Assembly: GCF_024170465.1 (NCBI RefSeq)
Contig: NZ_JALJYF010000001.1
Coordinates: forward strand, 682,001-746,000
Source: Natronospira proteinivora
Lineage (GTDB): Bacteria; Pseudomonadota; Gammaproteobacteria; Natronospirales; Natronospiraceae
DNA: 64,000 nucleotides
Reading direction: 5' to 3'
Shown here piece after piece: positions 25,977 through 34,736 of the stretch. The notes beneath the pieces are model-generated. The model worked only from the letters and a program-made list of their open reading frames with translations. It did not search any database and was not told the origin of the DNA. A program made the translations under genes and the position numbers. Each line of letters begins with the position of its first letter. The first letter of the stretch is position 1.

Positions 25977-28859
25977 CTAGTCCCTGGAATCATCATCATT
26001 CTTGTGATTGTCACCATTGACGGATTCGGGCCGTTGCGGCTCCCGGGGTTTTTCTTGGGAATCTACCGGACGTCCCTGGCCCTGATCGGGGTTGCCTTTT
26101 CCGGATTCTGCCTTGCCGGCATTGTCATCGGATTGCTTGTCAGTGGCCGGGGCACTGTCGCGCTTTTCTTCACGCGGCTTGTTCCGCTGAGCTGGCGGCT
26201 CATCGGCCGTCGGCGTCCGATCGGCTACGGATTCCGATTTTGGCTTATTCTCCGGGGCTTGCTCCCGCGTCGGGCGTGCCTCCTGCTCTGGACCCGTGGC
26301 GGGCGAGGGTGTCTGAGTATCGGGCTGACCCCGTTCCTGGGATTTCAGGTTTTCCTTTTGCTGGGCCTCATAGGCGCGCTTGGTTTCTTCCAGGCGAGCC
26401 GCACGGGCCGCACTCAGGCGGCTTTCTTCCGCGTTGGTACCTTGATTGGGTCCTGACTCGGCGGGTTGATGTCGTTCCGGGCCATTGCCAGCGGTATTTG
26501 AGTCGCCACGGCTCTGGGCCTGGGATTGATCCCGTGCGGGTTTTTCAGCGGCCCGGTTCTGGTCTCGGTTCTGGTCTCGGTTCTGGTCTCGGTTCTGGTC
26601 TCGGTTCTGGTCTCGGTTCTGGTCTCGGTTCTGGTCTCGGTTCTGGTCCCGGTTCTGGTCCCGGTTCTGGTCCCGGTTCTGGTCCCGGTCCTGGCCCTGG
26701 CCCTGGCCCTGGCCCTGGTCCCGGTTTCGCTGACCACCGCGACGCCGACGGCCGCCGCGGCGGCCACGCCGGGTGCTTCGGCCGCCGCGACCGTCACCAC
26801 TCTTGCGTTGTTCATCGTCCTGGCGCTGCTCCGGCTTGCCATCGGTTTTCGAGACTTGACCGTCCGCATCGTCGCTCTTGCCTTTCTGCGGTTGGGCATC
26901 CTGAGGTTTGTTCTGGCGCTTGTCCGGGCCTGGCTTGTTGCCACTGGGCCTTGTCTGGCGGTCCCCGCCGTCTTCACGGTTGCCTCCACGGCGGCGACGG
27001 CCTCGGCCCCGACGGCCACGTCGGTTGCCACTGCCATCCGAGCGGCGCTTGTCACCGTCCTCGCGACGAGGCTCTCCTCGTTGCCCCCGCTGACGACGGG
27101 GCTGACGTTTGGACTTGTCTTGCTGCTCATCCCCGCTGCTGAACAGCCATTGCCACAGGCGGACCAGTAGCCCCGGCCCCTGGGGCGCTGCAACGGCCGT
27201 GGGTTTGGTTTTCTCACCATCGGCCGGGGTAGGGGCCGGACTGTCCGGTGCGATGCTCTTCACCGCCGGCGTTTCGCCCGAGGCGACCTTGCGGATTTCT
27301 CCCCGCTGATGGGGTTTCTTGATTTCTTCCTGTTCCTCGAAACGGATCTGGTAGCTGGCAGAGCTTTGACTGAGTTCGGTGACCTCGTCATGCCGCATTC
27401 TGTGGATGGTGTAGTCCGGGGTTTCCAGTTGCCGGTCCGGCACCAGCACCAGTTCTACCTTGCAGCGTTGTTCCACCTCGGCAATACGCTCCCGTTTCTC
27501 ATTGAGCAGGTAGGTGCCAACGTCCACCGGCAACTGGGCTACCACCCGTGCCGTATTCTCCTTCATCGCCTCTTCTTCCAGGATGCGGAGAATGGACAGC
27601 GCCAAGGAGTCCACGCTGCGGATCCGGCCTTCGCCCTTGCAGCGCGGGCAGATTTCCTGGCTCGATTCACCCAGTGACGGTTGCAGACGTTGGCGGGACA
27701 TTTCCAACAGCCCGAAGCGGGAAATGCGGCTGACTTGGACCCGGGCCCGGTCCATCTTCAAAGCATCACGAAGGCGTTGCTCCACATCCTTCTGGTGTTT
27801 GACGGGGCCCATATCGATGAAGTCGATCACCACCAGACCACCCATGTCGCGGATTCGCAGTTGACGCGCGATTTCGTCGGCGGCCTCGAGATTGGTGTTC
27901 AGCGCTGTCTCCTCGATATCGCCCCCCTTGGTGGCGCGAGCCGAGTTGATATCGATGGCAGTCAGGGCTTCGGTGTGGTCCAGCACCACCGAACCACCGG
28001 ATGGCAGGCGCACCTCCCGGGTAAAGGCCGATTCGATCTGGCTTTCAATCTGATAGCGGGTGAACAGGGGAACGTCATCGTCGTAATGCTTGAGCTTGTC
28101 CAGGTTGTGGGGCATGACCTGGGCCATGAAGTTATGCGCTTCCTGGTAGATTTCGGGGCTGTCCACCAGGATTTCACCAACGTCCGTACGCAAATAATCA
28201 CGGATGCAGCGGATAATGACATTGCTTTCCTGGTAAATCAGGAAGGGGGCCTTCTTTTCTTCCGCCGCCTGTTCAATGGCGCGCCAGACCTGGAGCAGAT
28301 AATCCAGGTCCCATTGCAATTCCTCGGTGCTGCGACCGACACCCGCCGTACGAACGATCACCCCCATGCCTTCGGGGATGTTCATTTCACTCATGGCCTT
28401 GCGCACTTCCGCCCGGTCGTCCCCTTCGATGCGGCGGGAAACGCCACCGGCCCGGGGATTATTGGGCATGAGCACCAGGAAACGGCCCGCCAGACTGATG
28501 AAAGTGGTCAGGGCGGCGCCCTTGTTGCCGCGTTCTTCCTTGTCCACCTGGACCACCACTTCCTGACCTTCCTGAATGGCGTCCTTGATGTTGACTCGGC
28601 CAGGATTGTCTCCGGTTTCGCCCTTGAAGTAGCCGCGGGCAATTTCCTTGAGAGGGAGAAAACCGTGCCGCTGGGCGCCGAAATCGACGAAGGCGGCTTC
28701 CAGGCTGGGTTCCACCCGGGTGACCTTGCCCTTGTAGACATTGGCCTTTTTCTGTTCCCGGGAAAGGACTTCGATATCCAGGTCGTAGAGGCGTTGGCCG
28801 TCCACCATGGCCACGCGCAACTCTTCCGGTTGAGTTGCGTTAATTAGCATTCTTTTCAT
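25977..28859 (-). CDS. rne: Ribonuclease E
   Basis: A 960-residue endoribonuclease, the core of the RNA degradosome. The catalytic half (about residues 1-515) starts with [22 protein letters not shown], nearly as in E. coli. It holds the S1 domain (about 36-125), catalytic aspartates in [12 protein letters not shown] and VVIDFIDMG, and the zinc-link CPRCKGEGR. The second half is disordered and highly charged: arginine-rich RNA-binding stretches ([14 protein letters not shown]), an 11-copy DQNR repeat and a Pro/Glu/Lys-rich tail. The 502-bp divergent region to rluC should include the autoregulatory leader known from E. coli. Confidence 0.97.
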   Translation of the reverse strand: MKRMLINATQPEELRVAMVDGQRLYDLDIEVLSREQKKANVYKGKVTRVEPSLEAAFVDFGAQRHGFLPLKEIARGYFKGETGDNPGRVNIKDAIQEGQEVVVQVDKEERGNKGAALTTFISLAGRFLVLMPNNPRAGGVSRRIEGDDRAEVRKAMSEMNIPEGMGVIVRTAGVGRSTEELQWDLDYLLQVWRAIEQAAEEKKAPFLIYQESNVIIRCIRDYLRTDVGEILVDSPEIYQEAHNFMAQVMPHNLDKLKHYDDDVPLFTRYQIESQIESAFTREVRLPSGGSVVLDHTEALTAIDINSARATKGGDIEETALNTNLEAADEIARQLRIRDMGGLVVIDFIDMGPVKHQKDVEQRLRDALKMDRARVQVSRISRFGLLEMSRQRLQPSLGESSQEICPRCKGEGRIRSVDSLALSILRILEEEAMKENTARVVAQLPVDVGTYLLNEKRERIAEVEQRCKVELVLVPDRQLETPDYTIHRMRHDEVTELSQSSASYQIRFEEQEEIKKPHQRGEIRKVASGETPAVKSIAPDSPAPTPADGEKTKPTAVAAPQGPGLLVRLWQWLFSSGDEQQDKSKRQPRRQRGQRGEPRREDGDKRRSDGSGNRRGRRGRGRRRRGGNREDGGDRQTRPSGNKPGPDKRQNKPQDAQPQKGKSDDADGQVSKTDGKPEQRQDDEQRKSGDGRGGRSTRRGRRGGRRRRGGQRNRDQGQGQGQGQDRDQNRDQNRDQNRDQNRDQNRDQNRDQNRDQNRDQNRDQNRDQNRAAEKPARDQSQAQSRGDSNTAGNGPERHQPAESGPNQGTNAEESRLSAARAARLEETKRAYEAQQKENLKSQERGQPDTQTPSPATGPEQEARPTREQAPENKPKSESVADRTPTADEPPAQRNKPREEKRDSAPATDKQSDDNAGKAESGKGNPDQGQGRPVDSQEKPREPQRPESVNGDNHKNDDDSRD
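26557..26724. repeat. 12-bp tandem repeat inside rne (DQNR repeats)
   Basis: Eleven exact-length 12-bp units run from 26557 to 26688. The first seven read TTCTGGTCTCGG on the plus strand and the next four TTCTGGTCCCGG. A decayed tail follows (26689-26724) with CCTGGC-type units encoding Gln-Gly and Asp-Arg. In the rne frame each unit encodes Asp-Gln-Asn-Arg. The two homogeneous blocks point to recent slippage or unequal crossing-over, and the period is a multiple of three so the frame is kept. Confidence 0.97.
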
Positions 28860-29361
28860 GAAAAAATCCCGCTAGCGCTCAACCGGCAGCTGGCAGGGTC
28901 TGGGAAGGCCGTTGTCGTGGACAGGTCTCATCTTAGCCACGGAAACAGAATGAATCCGTGCCGCACGGGCGCCGCCCGCTTTCGGCGGCTGCCTGAAATC
29001 CTGCCATTCATCACTCGGCGCTTCCAGACCACGCTGCTGCGTGGGAGCGCATTTCCAAGTCGCCCATCCGCGGTACATACCGCCGGAGGGTCGAGCGATG
29101 AAAACATATGGAGCCCCGGCATGTTCTCGCCGGCCTGGCTCCCCCTGAACTCTGTTCGCAGAGTTATCCTTCTTTCTCTTCACTGCTGCGCAGTCTTGTC
29201 ATGTCTGCGTCCGGATTCACCCGGTTGGTCTCCTGCATTCCGGCGTGCCGCTTGGCAGGGTTGTGCCGGCCAGGGCCCAGGATTTGGGCGGGGCGAACCT
29301 CTCCGGTAATATATCAGCGATACCCGCCTGACTCAATCAGCGCAATTCCCGGGAGTATTTC
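28860..29361. other. 502-bp divergent intergenic region between rne and rluC
   Basis: No gene could be supported here; the reading frames inside it have no family features and overlap each other on opposite strands. It separates divergent rne and rluC, as in other gammaproteobacteria where rne has a leader of several hundred nt that its own product cleaves. The rne ATG is preceded by GCGGGATTTTTTC and the rluC ATG by GGGAGTATTTC. I could not assign promoters or the conserved rne hairpins by eye. Confidence 0.6.
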
Positions 29362-30309
29362 ATGACAGATGGCCCGCGTCTCGTGGAGGCCGGCGAGGAT
29401 GATGCCGGGCAGCGGATCGACAACTATTTGCGCCGGATTCTAAAGGGCGTGCCCAAGGGGCTGGTTTACCGACTGCTCCGCACCGGTCAGGTTCGGGTCA
29501 ACAAGCGTCGAACCAAGCCCCACTACAAGCTGGTCAGCGGCGATCAGATCCGTATCCCGCCGGTGAGCGGCCGGGCCAGCCGGGCGGGAAAGGTCCCGGA
29601 GCGGCTGCAGCATCGCCTGCAACGCCGGATTCTATACGAGGATGACCGCCTGATCGTGCTGAACAAGCCTGCCGGTGTGCCGGTACACGGGGGCAGTGGT
29701 CTGCATTTCGGCCTCATAGACGGCCTGCGCCAGGCCCGGCCGGACAGTCATTATCTGGAGCTGGTCCACCGCCTGGACCGGGAGACCAGTGGCTGTCTGC
29801 TGATCGCCAAGCGGCGTTCCACGTTACGTCGTCTGCACGCGGCCCTGCGGGAGAATCAGGTCAAAAAGACCTATCAGGCGCTTGTCTTCGGTCACTGGGA
29901 GGCGGCCGAGTCGGTGCGGGCTCCGCTCCAGCGGAGCGCCCGAGACAGTGGTGAAAACCGTATGTACGTGAGCGAAACGGGCAAGGCCTCGCGGACCGAT
30001 TTCCGGCCCCTGGCCCATTTTCCAGGCTGGACCCTGGTGGAGGCCCGTCTGCATACGGGGCGGACCCATCAGGTCCGGGTTCATGCCGCCCATCGCGGGC
30101 ACCCGCTGGCAGCGGATAATCGTTATGGCCATGCCGAGGCAGACCGGGCGAGTCAGGCCCTGGGCCTAAAGCGCCTTTTCCTGCATGCCTCCGCCCTGAG
30201 TTTCCAGCATCCCGATCGTGAGGGTCAGGTGGTTTCGGTGGAGGCGCCCCTGGATGATGACCTAGCCTCGGTCCTGGCGCAGCTGAAATCGGGGCAGGGC
30301 GGCGAATGA
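29362..30309 (+). CDS. rluC: 23S rRNA pseudouridine synthase RluC
   Basis: A 315-residue RluA-family pseudouridine synthase that modifies positions 955, 2504 and 2580 of 23S rRNA in E. coli. An S4 RNA-binding domain (about residues 15-75, with RIDNYLRRILKG and GQVRVNKRR) precedes the catalytic domain. HRLDRETSGCLL (about 138) contains the essential aspartate, and RTHQVRVHAAH is conserved near residue 234. Divergence from rne supports RluC over RluD. It overlaps the HAD phosphatase gene by 4 nt. Confidence 0.95.
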   Translation: MTDGPRLVEAGEDDAGQRIDNYLRRILKGVPKGLVYRLLRTGQVRVNKRRTKPHYKLVSGDQIRIPPVSGRASRAGKVPERLQHRLQRRILYEDDRLIVLNKPAGVPVHGGSGLHFGLIDGLRQARPDSHYLELVHRLDRETSGCLLIAKRRSTLRRLHAALRENQVKKTYQALVFGHWEAAESVRAPLQRSARDSGENRMYVSETGKASRTDFRPLAHFPGWTLVEARLHTGRTHQVRVHAAHRGHPLAADNRYGHAEADRASQALGLKRLFLHASALSFQHPDREGQVVSVEAPLDDDLASVLAQLKSGQGGE

Positions 30310-30962
30310 AGCTCGAGCAATTGCAGCTGGTGATCTTCGACTGGGATGGCACCCTGATGGACTCCACCGGCCATATTGTTGCCTCCATACAGGCTGCGGC
30401 CCAGGACCTGGGTCTGTCGCCGCCTTCTGAAGCCAAGGCCCGATCTGTCATCGGACTGAGTCTCGATCGGGCCCTGTCCACTGCCATGCCCGGGCTTTCT
30501 CCAGAGACGGCGCGGGCTTTCGCCTTGGCCTACCGGGAACGCTATCTGGCTGAAGACCGGGATGAGGGCGCCTTGTATCCGGGGGCCGGGGCATTGCTGG
30601 ATCAGCTGGATGCGGCCGGGCTCTGGTCCGCGGTGGCCACCGGCAAGGGACGGGTGGGGCTGGATCGGGCCATGCGGGAGATGGGCGTGGAGGCGCGGTT
30701 TGTGGTCACCCGTTGTGCCGACGAGTCCCGTTCCAAGCCGCATCCGCAAATGCTGGAGGATATTCTGACTTTCACCGGCCTGGAAGCCACTCAGGCGTTG
30801 ATGGTGGGGGATACCAGCTACGATCTGGATATGGCCCGGGCCCTGAACATGCCGGCGGTGGCGGTTTGTGAAGGCGCCCATGAGCCTAAACGGCTTCGGG
30901 AAAGCCGGCCCATGGCGCTGTTGGATCATGTGGGCCAGCTGGCGGACTGGCTGGGCATATAG
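30306..30962 (+). CDS. HAD-superfamily phosphatase (phosphoglycolate-phosphatase-like)
   Basis: A 218-residue HAD hydrolase. Motif I is FDWDGTLMDS (residues 10-19, with nucleophile D11 and acid D13), motif II is ATGKGR, and motif III/IV is SKPHPQML then MVGDTSYDLDMA. The cap is alpha-helical (C1 type), between motifs I and II. The substrate is not fixed by sequence: the closest named family is phosphoglycolate phosphatase, but rluC-linked paralogues are generally uncharacterised. It overlaps rluC by ATGA and ends 13 nt from convergent yceF. Confidence 0.9.
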   Translation: MKLEQLQLVIFDWDGTLMDSTGHIVASIQAAAQDLGLSPPSEAKARSVIGLSLDRALSTAMPGLSPETARAFALAYRERYLAEDRDEGALYPGAGALLDQLDAAGLWSAVATGKGRVGLDRAMREMGVEARFVVTRCADESRSKPHPQMLEDILTFTGLEATQALMVGDTSYDLDMARALNMPAVAVCEGAHEPKRLRESRPMALLDHVGQLADWLGI

Positions 30963-30975
30963 CCGGGCTGCGTGA

Positions 30976-31569
30976 TCATTGGAGGGGGTCGAAGCCCAGG
31001 CTGCGCAGCCCCCGGGCCACCGCAATCAGGGGCAAGCCGATCAAGGCCGTGGGATCCTGGTTATCGATGGCTTCAAATAGGTTGATTCCCAACCCTTCGC
31101 AACGAAAGCCGCCGGCACAGTCCAGTGCCGGCTCGCGTTGCAGGTAACGCTTGGCTGTTTCGGCCGAAAAATCCCGAAAGTGGACGCGGGTGAGGTCACG
31201 ATAATTGAAGGACTGTCCGGAAACGGTATCCAGCATATGCAGGCCAGTGTAAAAGGTGACCTCCCGGCCGGCGGCACGACTCAGCATCTCAATGCCCCGC
31301 TTCAGACTGCCGGGCTTGCCCAGAATCTCTCCATCCAGCACCGCGGCCTGGTCGGAACCGATGACCAGGCAGGGATGGGACTCATGGTGGGCTATTGCCT
31401 CGGCCTTGCGGTGACTGAGGCGGTCCACATAGTCCTCGGGTCTTTCACCGCTCAAGAGGGATTCATCCACATCGGCAGGCCGCTGGCTGAAACTTGGGAT
31501 CAACCGTTGCAGCAATTCGGCTCGGTAAGGCGAGCGGGATGCGAGTATGATGGTGGTGGCTGCAGTCAT
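30976..31569 (-). CDS. yceF: Maf-family nucleoside triphosphate pyrophosphatase YceF
   Basis: A 197-residue Maf protein, probably the 7-methyl-GTP pyrophosphatase type because of its place between rluC and yceD-rpmF, as in E. coli. Signature segments are ILASRSPYRAELL, SQRPADVDESLL, VIGSDQAAVLDGEILGKPG and the GGFRCEGLGINLFEAIDNQDPTALIGLPL C-terminal part. The start chosen is ATG at 31569, which begins one codon before the family-typical segment. An in-frame start farther upstream would add 17 residues not seen in the family. No strong ribosome-binding site is visible. Confidence 0.92.
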   Translation of the reverse strand: MTAATTIILASRSPYRAELLQRLIPSFSQRPADVDESLLSGERPEDYVDRLSHRKAEAIAHHESHPCLVIGSDQAAVLDGEILGKPGSLKRGIEMLSRAAGREVTFYTGLHMLDTVSGQSFNYRDLTRVHFRDFSAETAKRYLQREPALDCAGGFRCEGLGINLFEAIDNQDPTALIGLPLIAVARGLRSLGFDPLQ

Positions 31570-31693
31570 GCTGTAATCCAAGGTAATGGGTCTTGAGCCC
31601 GGGTGAAAAAGTCCGGACAATTCTAGCGCTTAGGGCAAGCAGCGGCCAGGGTGATGAGTGCAGCAAAAACAACAAGTTGCCGCAGCCCTGCTT

Positions 31694-31722
31694 TTGACAG
31701 CTAGGCTTGATTAGCGTAGGAT
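31694..31722 (+). promoter_or_regulatory. Candidate sigma-70 promoter of yceD-rpmF
   Basis: A consensus -35 TTGACA (31694-31699) is followed after exactly 17 bp by TAGGAT (31717-31722, 4 of 6). Transcription would start near 31729, within 3 nt of the yceD ATG at 31732, making the message leaderless or nearly so. The AGGA in the -10 could instead serve as a ribosome-binding site for a longer transcript. Confidence 0.5.
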
Positions 31723-31731
31723 TGAGCGTTT

Positions 31732-32304
31732 ATGTCGGAAAGCCTGATCGAACCGGTGGATCCGGAACAGCTGGCAGCGGCAGGGGAGTCCCTTGTCGGA
31801 CGTCTGTCGATGGACCAGCTGCCCCGCGTCAAGGCCCTGCTGGGGAGTTCCGGTGAGGCTGCGCGCGCCCTTGAGGCCGAGTGCCATTTCCGCTTCGGGC
31901 GGGATGAAATGGCCCGTCTGACCCTGGAGGGGGAAGTCAGCACCCGCATTCCCATGGAATGTCAGCGCTGCCTTGAGCCGGTGTGGCTATCCCTGACCAC
32001 CTCGTTCTCCCTGGTCATTGTGGACTCGGAGGCGGCAGCAGAGGCCTTGCCGGTGGAAAAGGATCCGCTTTTCCGGGAACGCCGGCTGATCAAGCTGGCC
32101 ACGGTGGCGGAAGATGAGTTGTTGGTGGTGATGCCCCAAGTGGCGCGTCACCCCGATGTGCAGGAGTGCGGGTCCTTGGCCCGTGATGATCGTCTCTTTG
32201 TGGACGAAGCAGTGGATGCCCCCACGGTATCCGATCAAGCGCCCAAACAACGTCCCTTTCAGGTCCTTGCCGGACTGAAGGGGGAGAAGGGAAGGCGCCG
32301 TTAG
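31732..32304 (+). CDS. yceD: YceD/DUF177 protein, large-subunit rRNA accumulation protein
   Basis: A 190-residue DUF177 protein required for normal 23S rRNA accumulation in E. coli. The conserved core is VSTRIPMECQRCLEPVWL (about residues 68-85, with the two cysteines) and the region around the ending LARDDRLFVDEAVDA. Position immediately upstream of rpmF is highly conserved. No classical Shine-Dalgarno sits at the usual distance; only AGGA at 31718-31721 lies 10 nt upstream. Confidence 0.93.
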   Translation: MSESLIEPVDPEQLAAAGESLVGRLSMDQLPRVKALLGSSGEAARALEAECHFRFGRDEMARLTLEGEVSTRIPMECQRCLEPVWLSLTTSFSLVIVDSEAAAEALPVEKDPLFRERRLIKLATVAEDELLVVMPQVARHPDVQECGSLARDDRLFVDEAVDAPTVSDQAPKQRPFQVLAGLKGEKGRRR

Positions 32305-32405
32305 CCGGAATGGCAATAGTGCCGGCCGGCAAGGGTTTTCGAGGGAAATCCAGTGGACGGATTTTCAACTTAAAGCATTCAGTAGCCTGAATTTGGAGCA
32401 TAACC

Positions 32406-32612
32406 ATGGCCGTTCAAAAACATCGTAAAACACCGTCCAAGCGTGGCATGCGCCGCGCCCATGACAGCCTCAAGAACCCCACTGTCTCCGTGGACCCCAC
32501 CACGGGGGAAAGCCATCGTCGCCATCATGTGAGCCCGGATGGCTATTATCGGGGGCGCAAGCTGGTTGCCACGCCGGTGGATGAGATCGATCTGGACGAA
32601 GACGAGGACTGA
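32406..32612 (+). CDS. rpmF: 50S ribosomal protein L32
   Basis: A 68-residue ribosomal protein with the standard start [17 protein letters not shown] and [14 protein letters not shown]. The family's usual zinc-binding cysteines in this region are absent (HRRHHV replaces a cysteine-type motif), as in other gammaproteobacterial L32 proteins. A short acidic tail ([10 protein letters not shown]) follows. The gene lies 101 nt after yceD. A strong terminator-like hairpin separates it from plsX. Confidence 0.97.
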   Translation: MAVQKHRKTPSKRGMRRAHDSLKNPTVSVDPTTGESHRRHHVSPDGYYRGRKLVATPVDEIDLDEDED

Positions 32613-32642
32613 GTATCCCCGTCATCTCCCTGGAAGTATGCA

Positions 32643-32681
32643 CCGGCCGCGGCCTGATACCGGGTCCGCGGCCGGCTTTTT
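32643..32681 (+). terminator. Terminator/attenuator between rpmF and plsX
   Basis: Arms CCGGCCGCGG (32643-32652) and CCGCGGCCGG (32666-32675) form a perfect 10-bp stem with a 13-nt loop. After one C, five T follow (32677-32681). It is a classical intrinsic terminator inside a conserved gene cluster, so it should reduce plsX-fabH transcription relative to L32. Confidence 0.85.
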
Positions 32682-32730
32682 CCGGATCGAGCTTTGCGTC
32701 GCCCTTTGGGTGGCGGCTGGAGTTTAAGGC

Positions 32731-33759
32731 ATGAGCGGTCGGGTAACACTGGCACTGGACAGCATGGGAGGTGACCACGGCGCAGGCGTTGTGGTGCCGG
32801 CCGCGCTGTCCATCCTCAAAAAGCGGGATGATATCGATCTCATCCTGGTGGGAGATGAGCAGCTTTTGGCTGAACATCTTTCGGATGTGGAGCCCGCCAT
32901 TGGCGACCGTATTCGTGTTCACCATGCCAGCCAAGTGGTGGGCATGGACGAATTGCCGTCCCAAGCCCTCCGGGGCAAGAAAGACTCTTCCATGCGGGTG
33001 GCCATCAACCTGGTCAAGCAAGGAGAGGCCCAGGCCTGTGTCAGTGCCGGCAACACCGGCGCGCTGATGGCAACCGCCCGTTTTGTTCTCAAAACCCTGC
33101 CGGGGATTGATCGTCCCGCCATCATCTGTCCCATTCCGGCCAAGGGTGGGCACACCCATATGCTGGACTTGGGGGCCAATGCCGACTGTACGGCGGAGCA
33201 CCTTGTGCAGTTCGCCGTCATGGGGTCTGCACTGGCCAACGCCGTACACGACATGGATTCACCCCGGGTAGGTTTGCTGAATATCGGCGAAGAGGAAATC
33301 AAGGGCACGGAAACCGTTCGAGATGCCTCCCAGTTGCTGGGTGAGAGCAGCCTCAACTACATTGGTTATGTGGAAGGCAATGACATCTTCTCCGGCGATG
33401 TGGATGTGGTGGTGAGCGATGGTTTTGTTGGTAATGTGTCGCTCAAGACCATGGAAGGGGTGGCAAAGATGATCGGTGCCTATATCCGGGAAGAATTCAG
33501 TCGCAATCTGTTTACCAAGCTTTTAGGACTGATCGCCATGCCGGTCTTGAAGGCCTTGCGTCGACGAACAGATCCGCGGCGTTATAATGGGGCCAGTCTG
33601 GTGGGGCTCCAGGGCATCGTGATCAAGAGTCATGGTGGTGCCGACGTGGTGGCTTATGAGAATGCCATCCGTATTGCCGCACTGGAAGTGGAGAAGGATG
33701 TGCCGGCTCGAATCAGCCGGCTTCTGGCGAATGAAGAAAAAGAGAGGCAGGGCGTCTGA
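32731..33759 (+). CDS. plsX: Phosphate acyltransferase PlsX
   Basis: A 342-residue peripheral membrane enzyme that makes acyl-phosphate from acyl-ACP for phospholipid synthesis. Typical segments are [56 protein letters not shown] and [14 protein letters not shown]. Length is close to the family norm of about 340-350. The ATG at 32731 follows the rpmF terminator, so it may need its own promoter. Its stop overlaps the fabH ATG as TGATG. Confidence 0.97.
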   Translation: MSGRVTLALDSMGGDHGAGVVVPAALSILKKRDDIDLILVGDEQLLAEHLSDVEPAIGDRIRVHHASQVVGMDELPSQALRGKKDSSMRVAINLVKQGEAQACVSAGNTGALMATARFVLKTLPGIDRPAIICPIPAKGGHTHMLDLGANADCTAEHLVQFAVMGSALANAVHDMDSPRVGLLNIGEEEIKGTETVRDASQLLGESSLNYIGYVEGNDIFSGDVDVVVSDGFVGNVSLKTMEGVAKMIGAYIREEFSRNLFTKLLGLIAMPVLKALRRRTDPRRYNGASLVGLQGIVIKSHGGADVVAYENAIRIAALEVEKDVPARISRLLANEEKERQGV

Positions 33760-34724
33760 TGTATTCACGCATAGCCGGCACGGGCCGTTACCTCCCCGAA
33801 AAGGTCCTCACTAACTTTGATCTGGAAAAGATGGTGGAGACCAATGACCAATGGATTCGGGACAGGACGGGTATCGAACGCCGGCATATTGCGGCGGATG
33901 ACGAAACCACCTGTGATCTTTGTGAGCACGCCTCGCGAAAAGCCATGGAGGCGGCCAGCGTCACCCCCGATGATATCGACATGATTATCGTGGGGACCAC
34001 AACCCCCGATCAGATTTTTCCCAACGTGGCCTGCCTGCTACAGGAGCGTCTTGGCAATCGCGGGGTTCCCGCGATTGGACTGGAAGCGGCCTGTAGCGGT
34101 TTTATTTACGGCATGAGCGTGGCGGACAAGTTCATCCGGACGGGTGCCGCTAAGCGGGTACTGGTGGTGGGGGCGGAAACCCTCTCACGTTTTGTTGACT
34201 GGACGGATCGTTCTACCTGTGTGCTGTTCGGTGACGGGGCCGGTGCCGTGGTGCTGGAAGCCAGTGATGAAGCAGGCATTGTCTCCACCCATATCCATGC
34301 CGATGGCGGTTACAAGGATCTCCTGTATTTCCCTTCTGGGGTTTCCAAAGGCTTCAATGACCTGAAATCCGGCAAGGATTTCGTTCAGATGAAGGGCAAT
34401 GAAGTGTTCCGGGTGGCTATCACAACCCTGGGTCGGATTGCCAGGGAGACGCTGGAATCCAACGGCATGACCACTGATGACATTGACTGGCTGATCCCCC
34501 ATCAAGCCAATCTGCGTATCATCGAAGCCACGGCCAAGAAGCTCAAAATGCCCATGGAGCGGGTCATTCTGACCGTGCAGGATCACGGCAATACCTCGGC
34601 GGCCTCCGTTCCCATGGCCTTGGATGTAGCGATTCGGGATGGCCGGGTCAAACGGGGCCAGACTCTCCTGCTGGAAGCTTTCGGGGGCGGTTTCACCTGG
34701 GGGTCGGCGCTGATTCGTTACTAA
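33759..34724 (+). CDS. fabH: 3-oxoacyl-ACP synthase III FabH
   Basis: A 321-residue ketoacyl synthase that starts type II fatty acid synthesis by condensing acetyl-CoA with malonyl-ACP. The Cys-His-Asn triad is clear: cysteine in EAACSGFIYG (about residue 113), histidine in LIPHQANLRI and asparagine in DHGNTSAAS. The start overlaps the plsX stop. The next gene is convergent after 12 nt, so fabD, fabG and acpP, which usually follow, are absent here. Confidence 0.97.
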   Translation: MYSRIAGTGRYLPEKVLTNFDLEKMVETNDQWIRDRTGIERRHIAADDETTCDLCEHASRKAMEAASVTPDDIDMIIVGTTTPDQIFPNVACLLQERLGNRGVPAIGLEAACSGFIYGMSVADKFIRTGAAKRVLVVGAETLSRFVDWTDRSTCVLFGDGAGAVVLEASDEAGIVSTHIHADGGYKDLLYFPSGVSKGFNDLKSGKDFVQMKGNEVFRVAITTLGRIARETLESNGMTTDDIDWLIPHQANLRIIEATAKKLKMPMERVILTVQDHGNTSAASVPMALDVAIRDGRVKRGQTLLLEAFGGGFTWGSALIRY

Positions 34725-34736
34725 CAGCGGCGACCC

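Noticed and set aside
26557-26688. Possible CRISPR-like array
   Set aside because: The units are 12 bp and contiguous with no spacers, inside rne coding sequence.
26526-27170. Plus-strand frame with Val-Leu-Val-Ser repeats
   Set aside because: It is the complement of the DQNR repeat and basic region of rne; low complexity makes every frame open.
28872-29309. Small open frames in the rne-rluC gap on both strands
   Set aside because: No family features, overlapping each other, and consistent with chance in GC-rich DNA.
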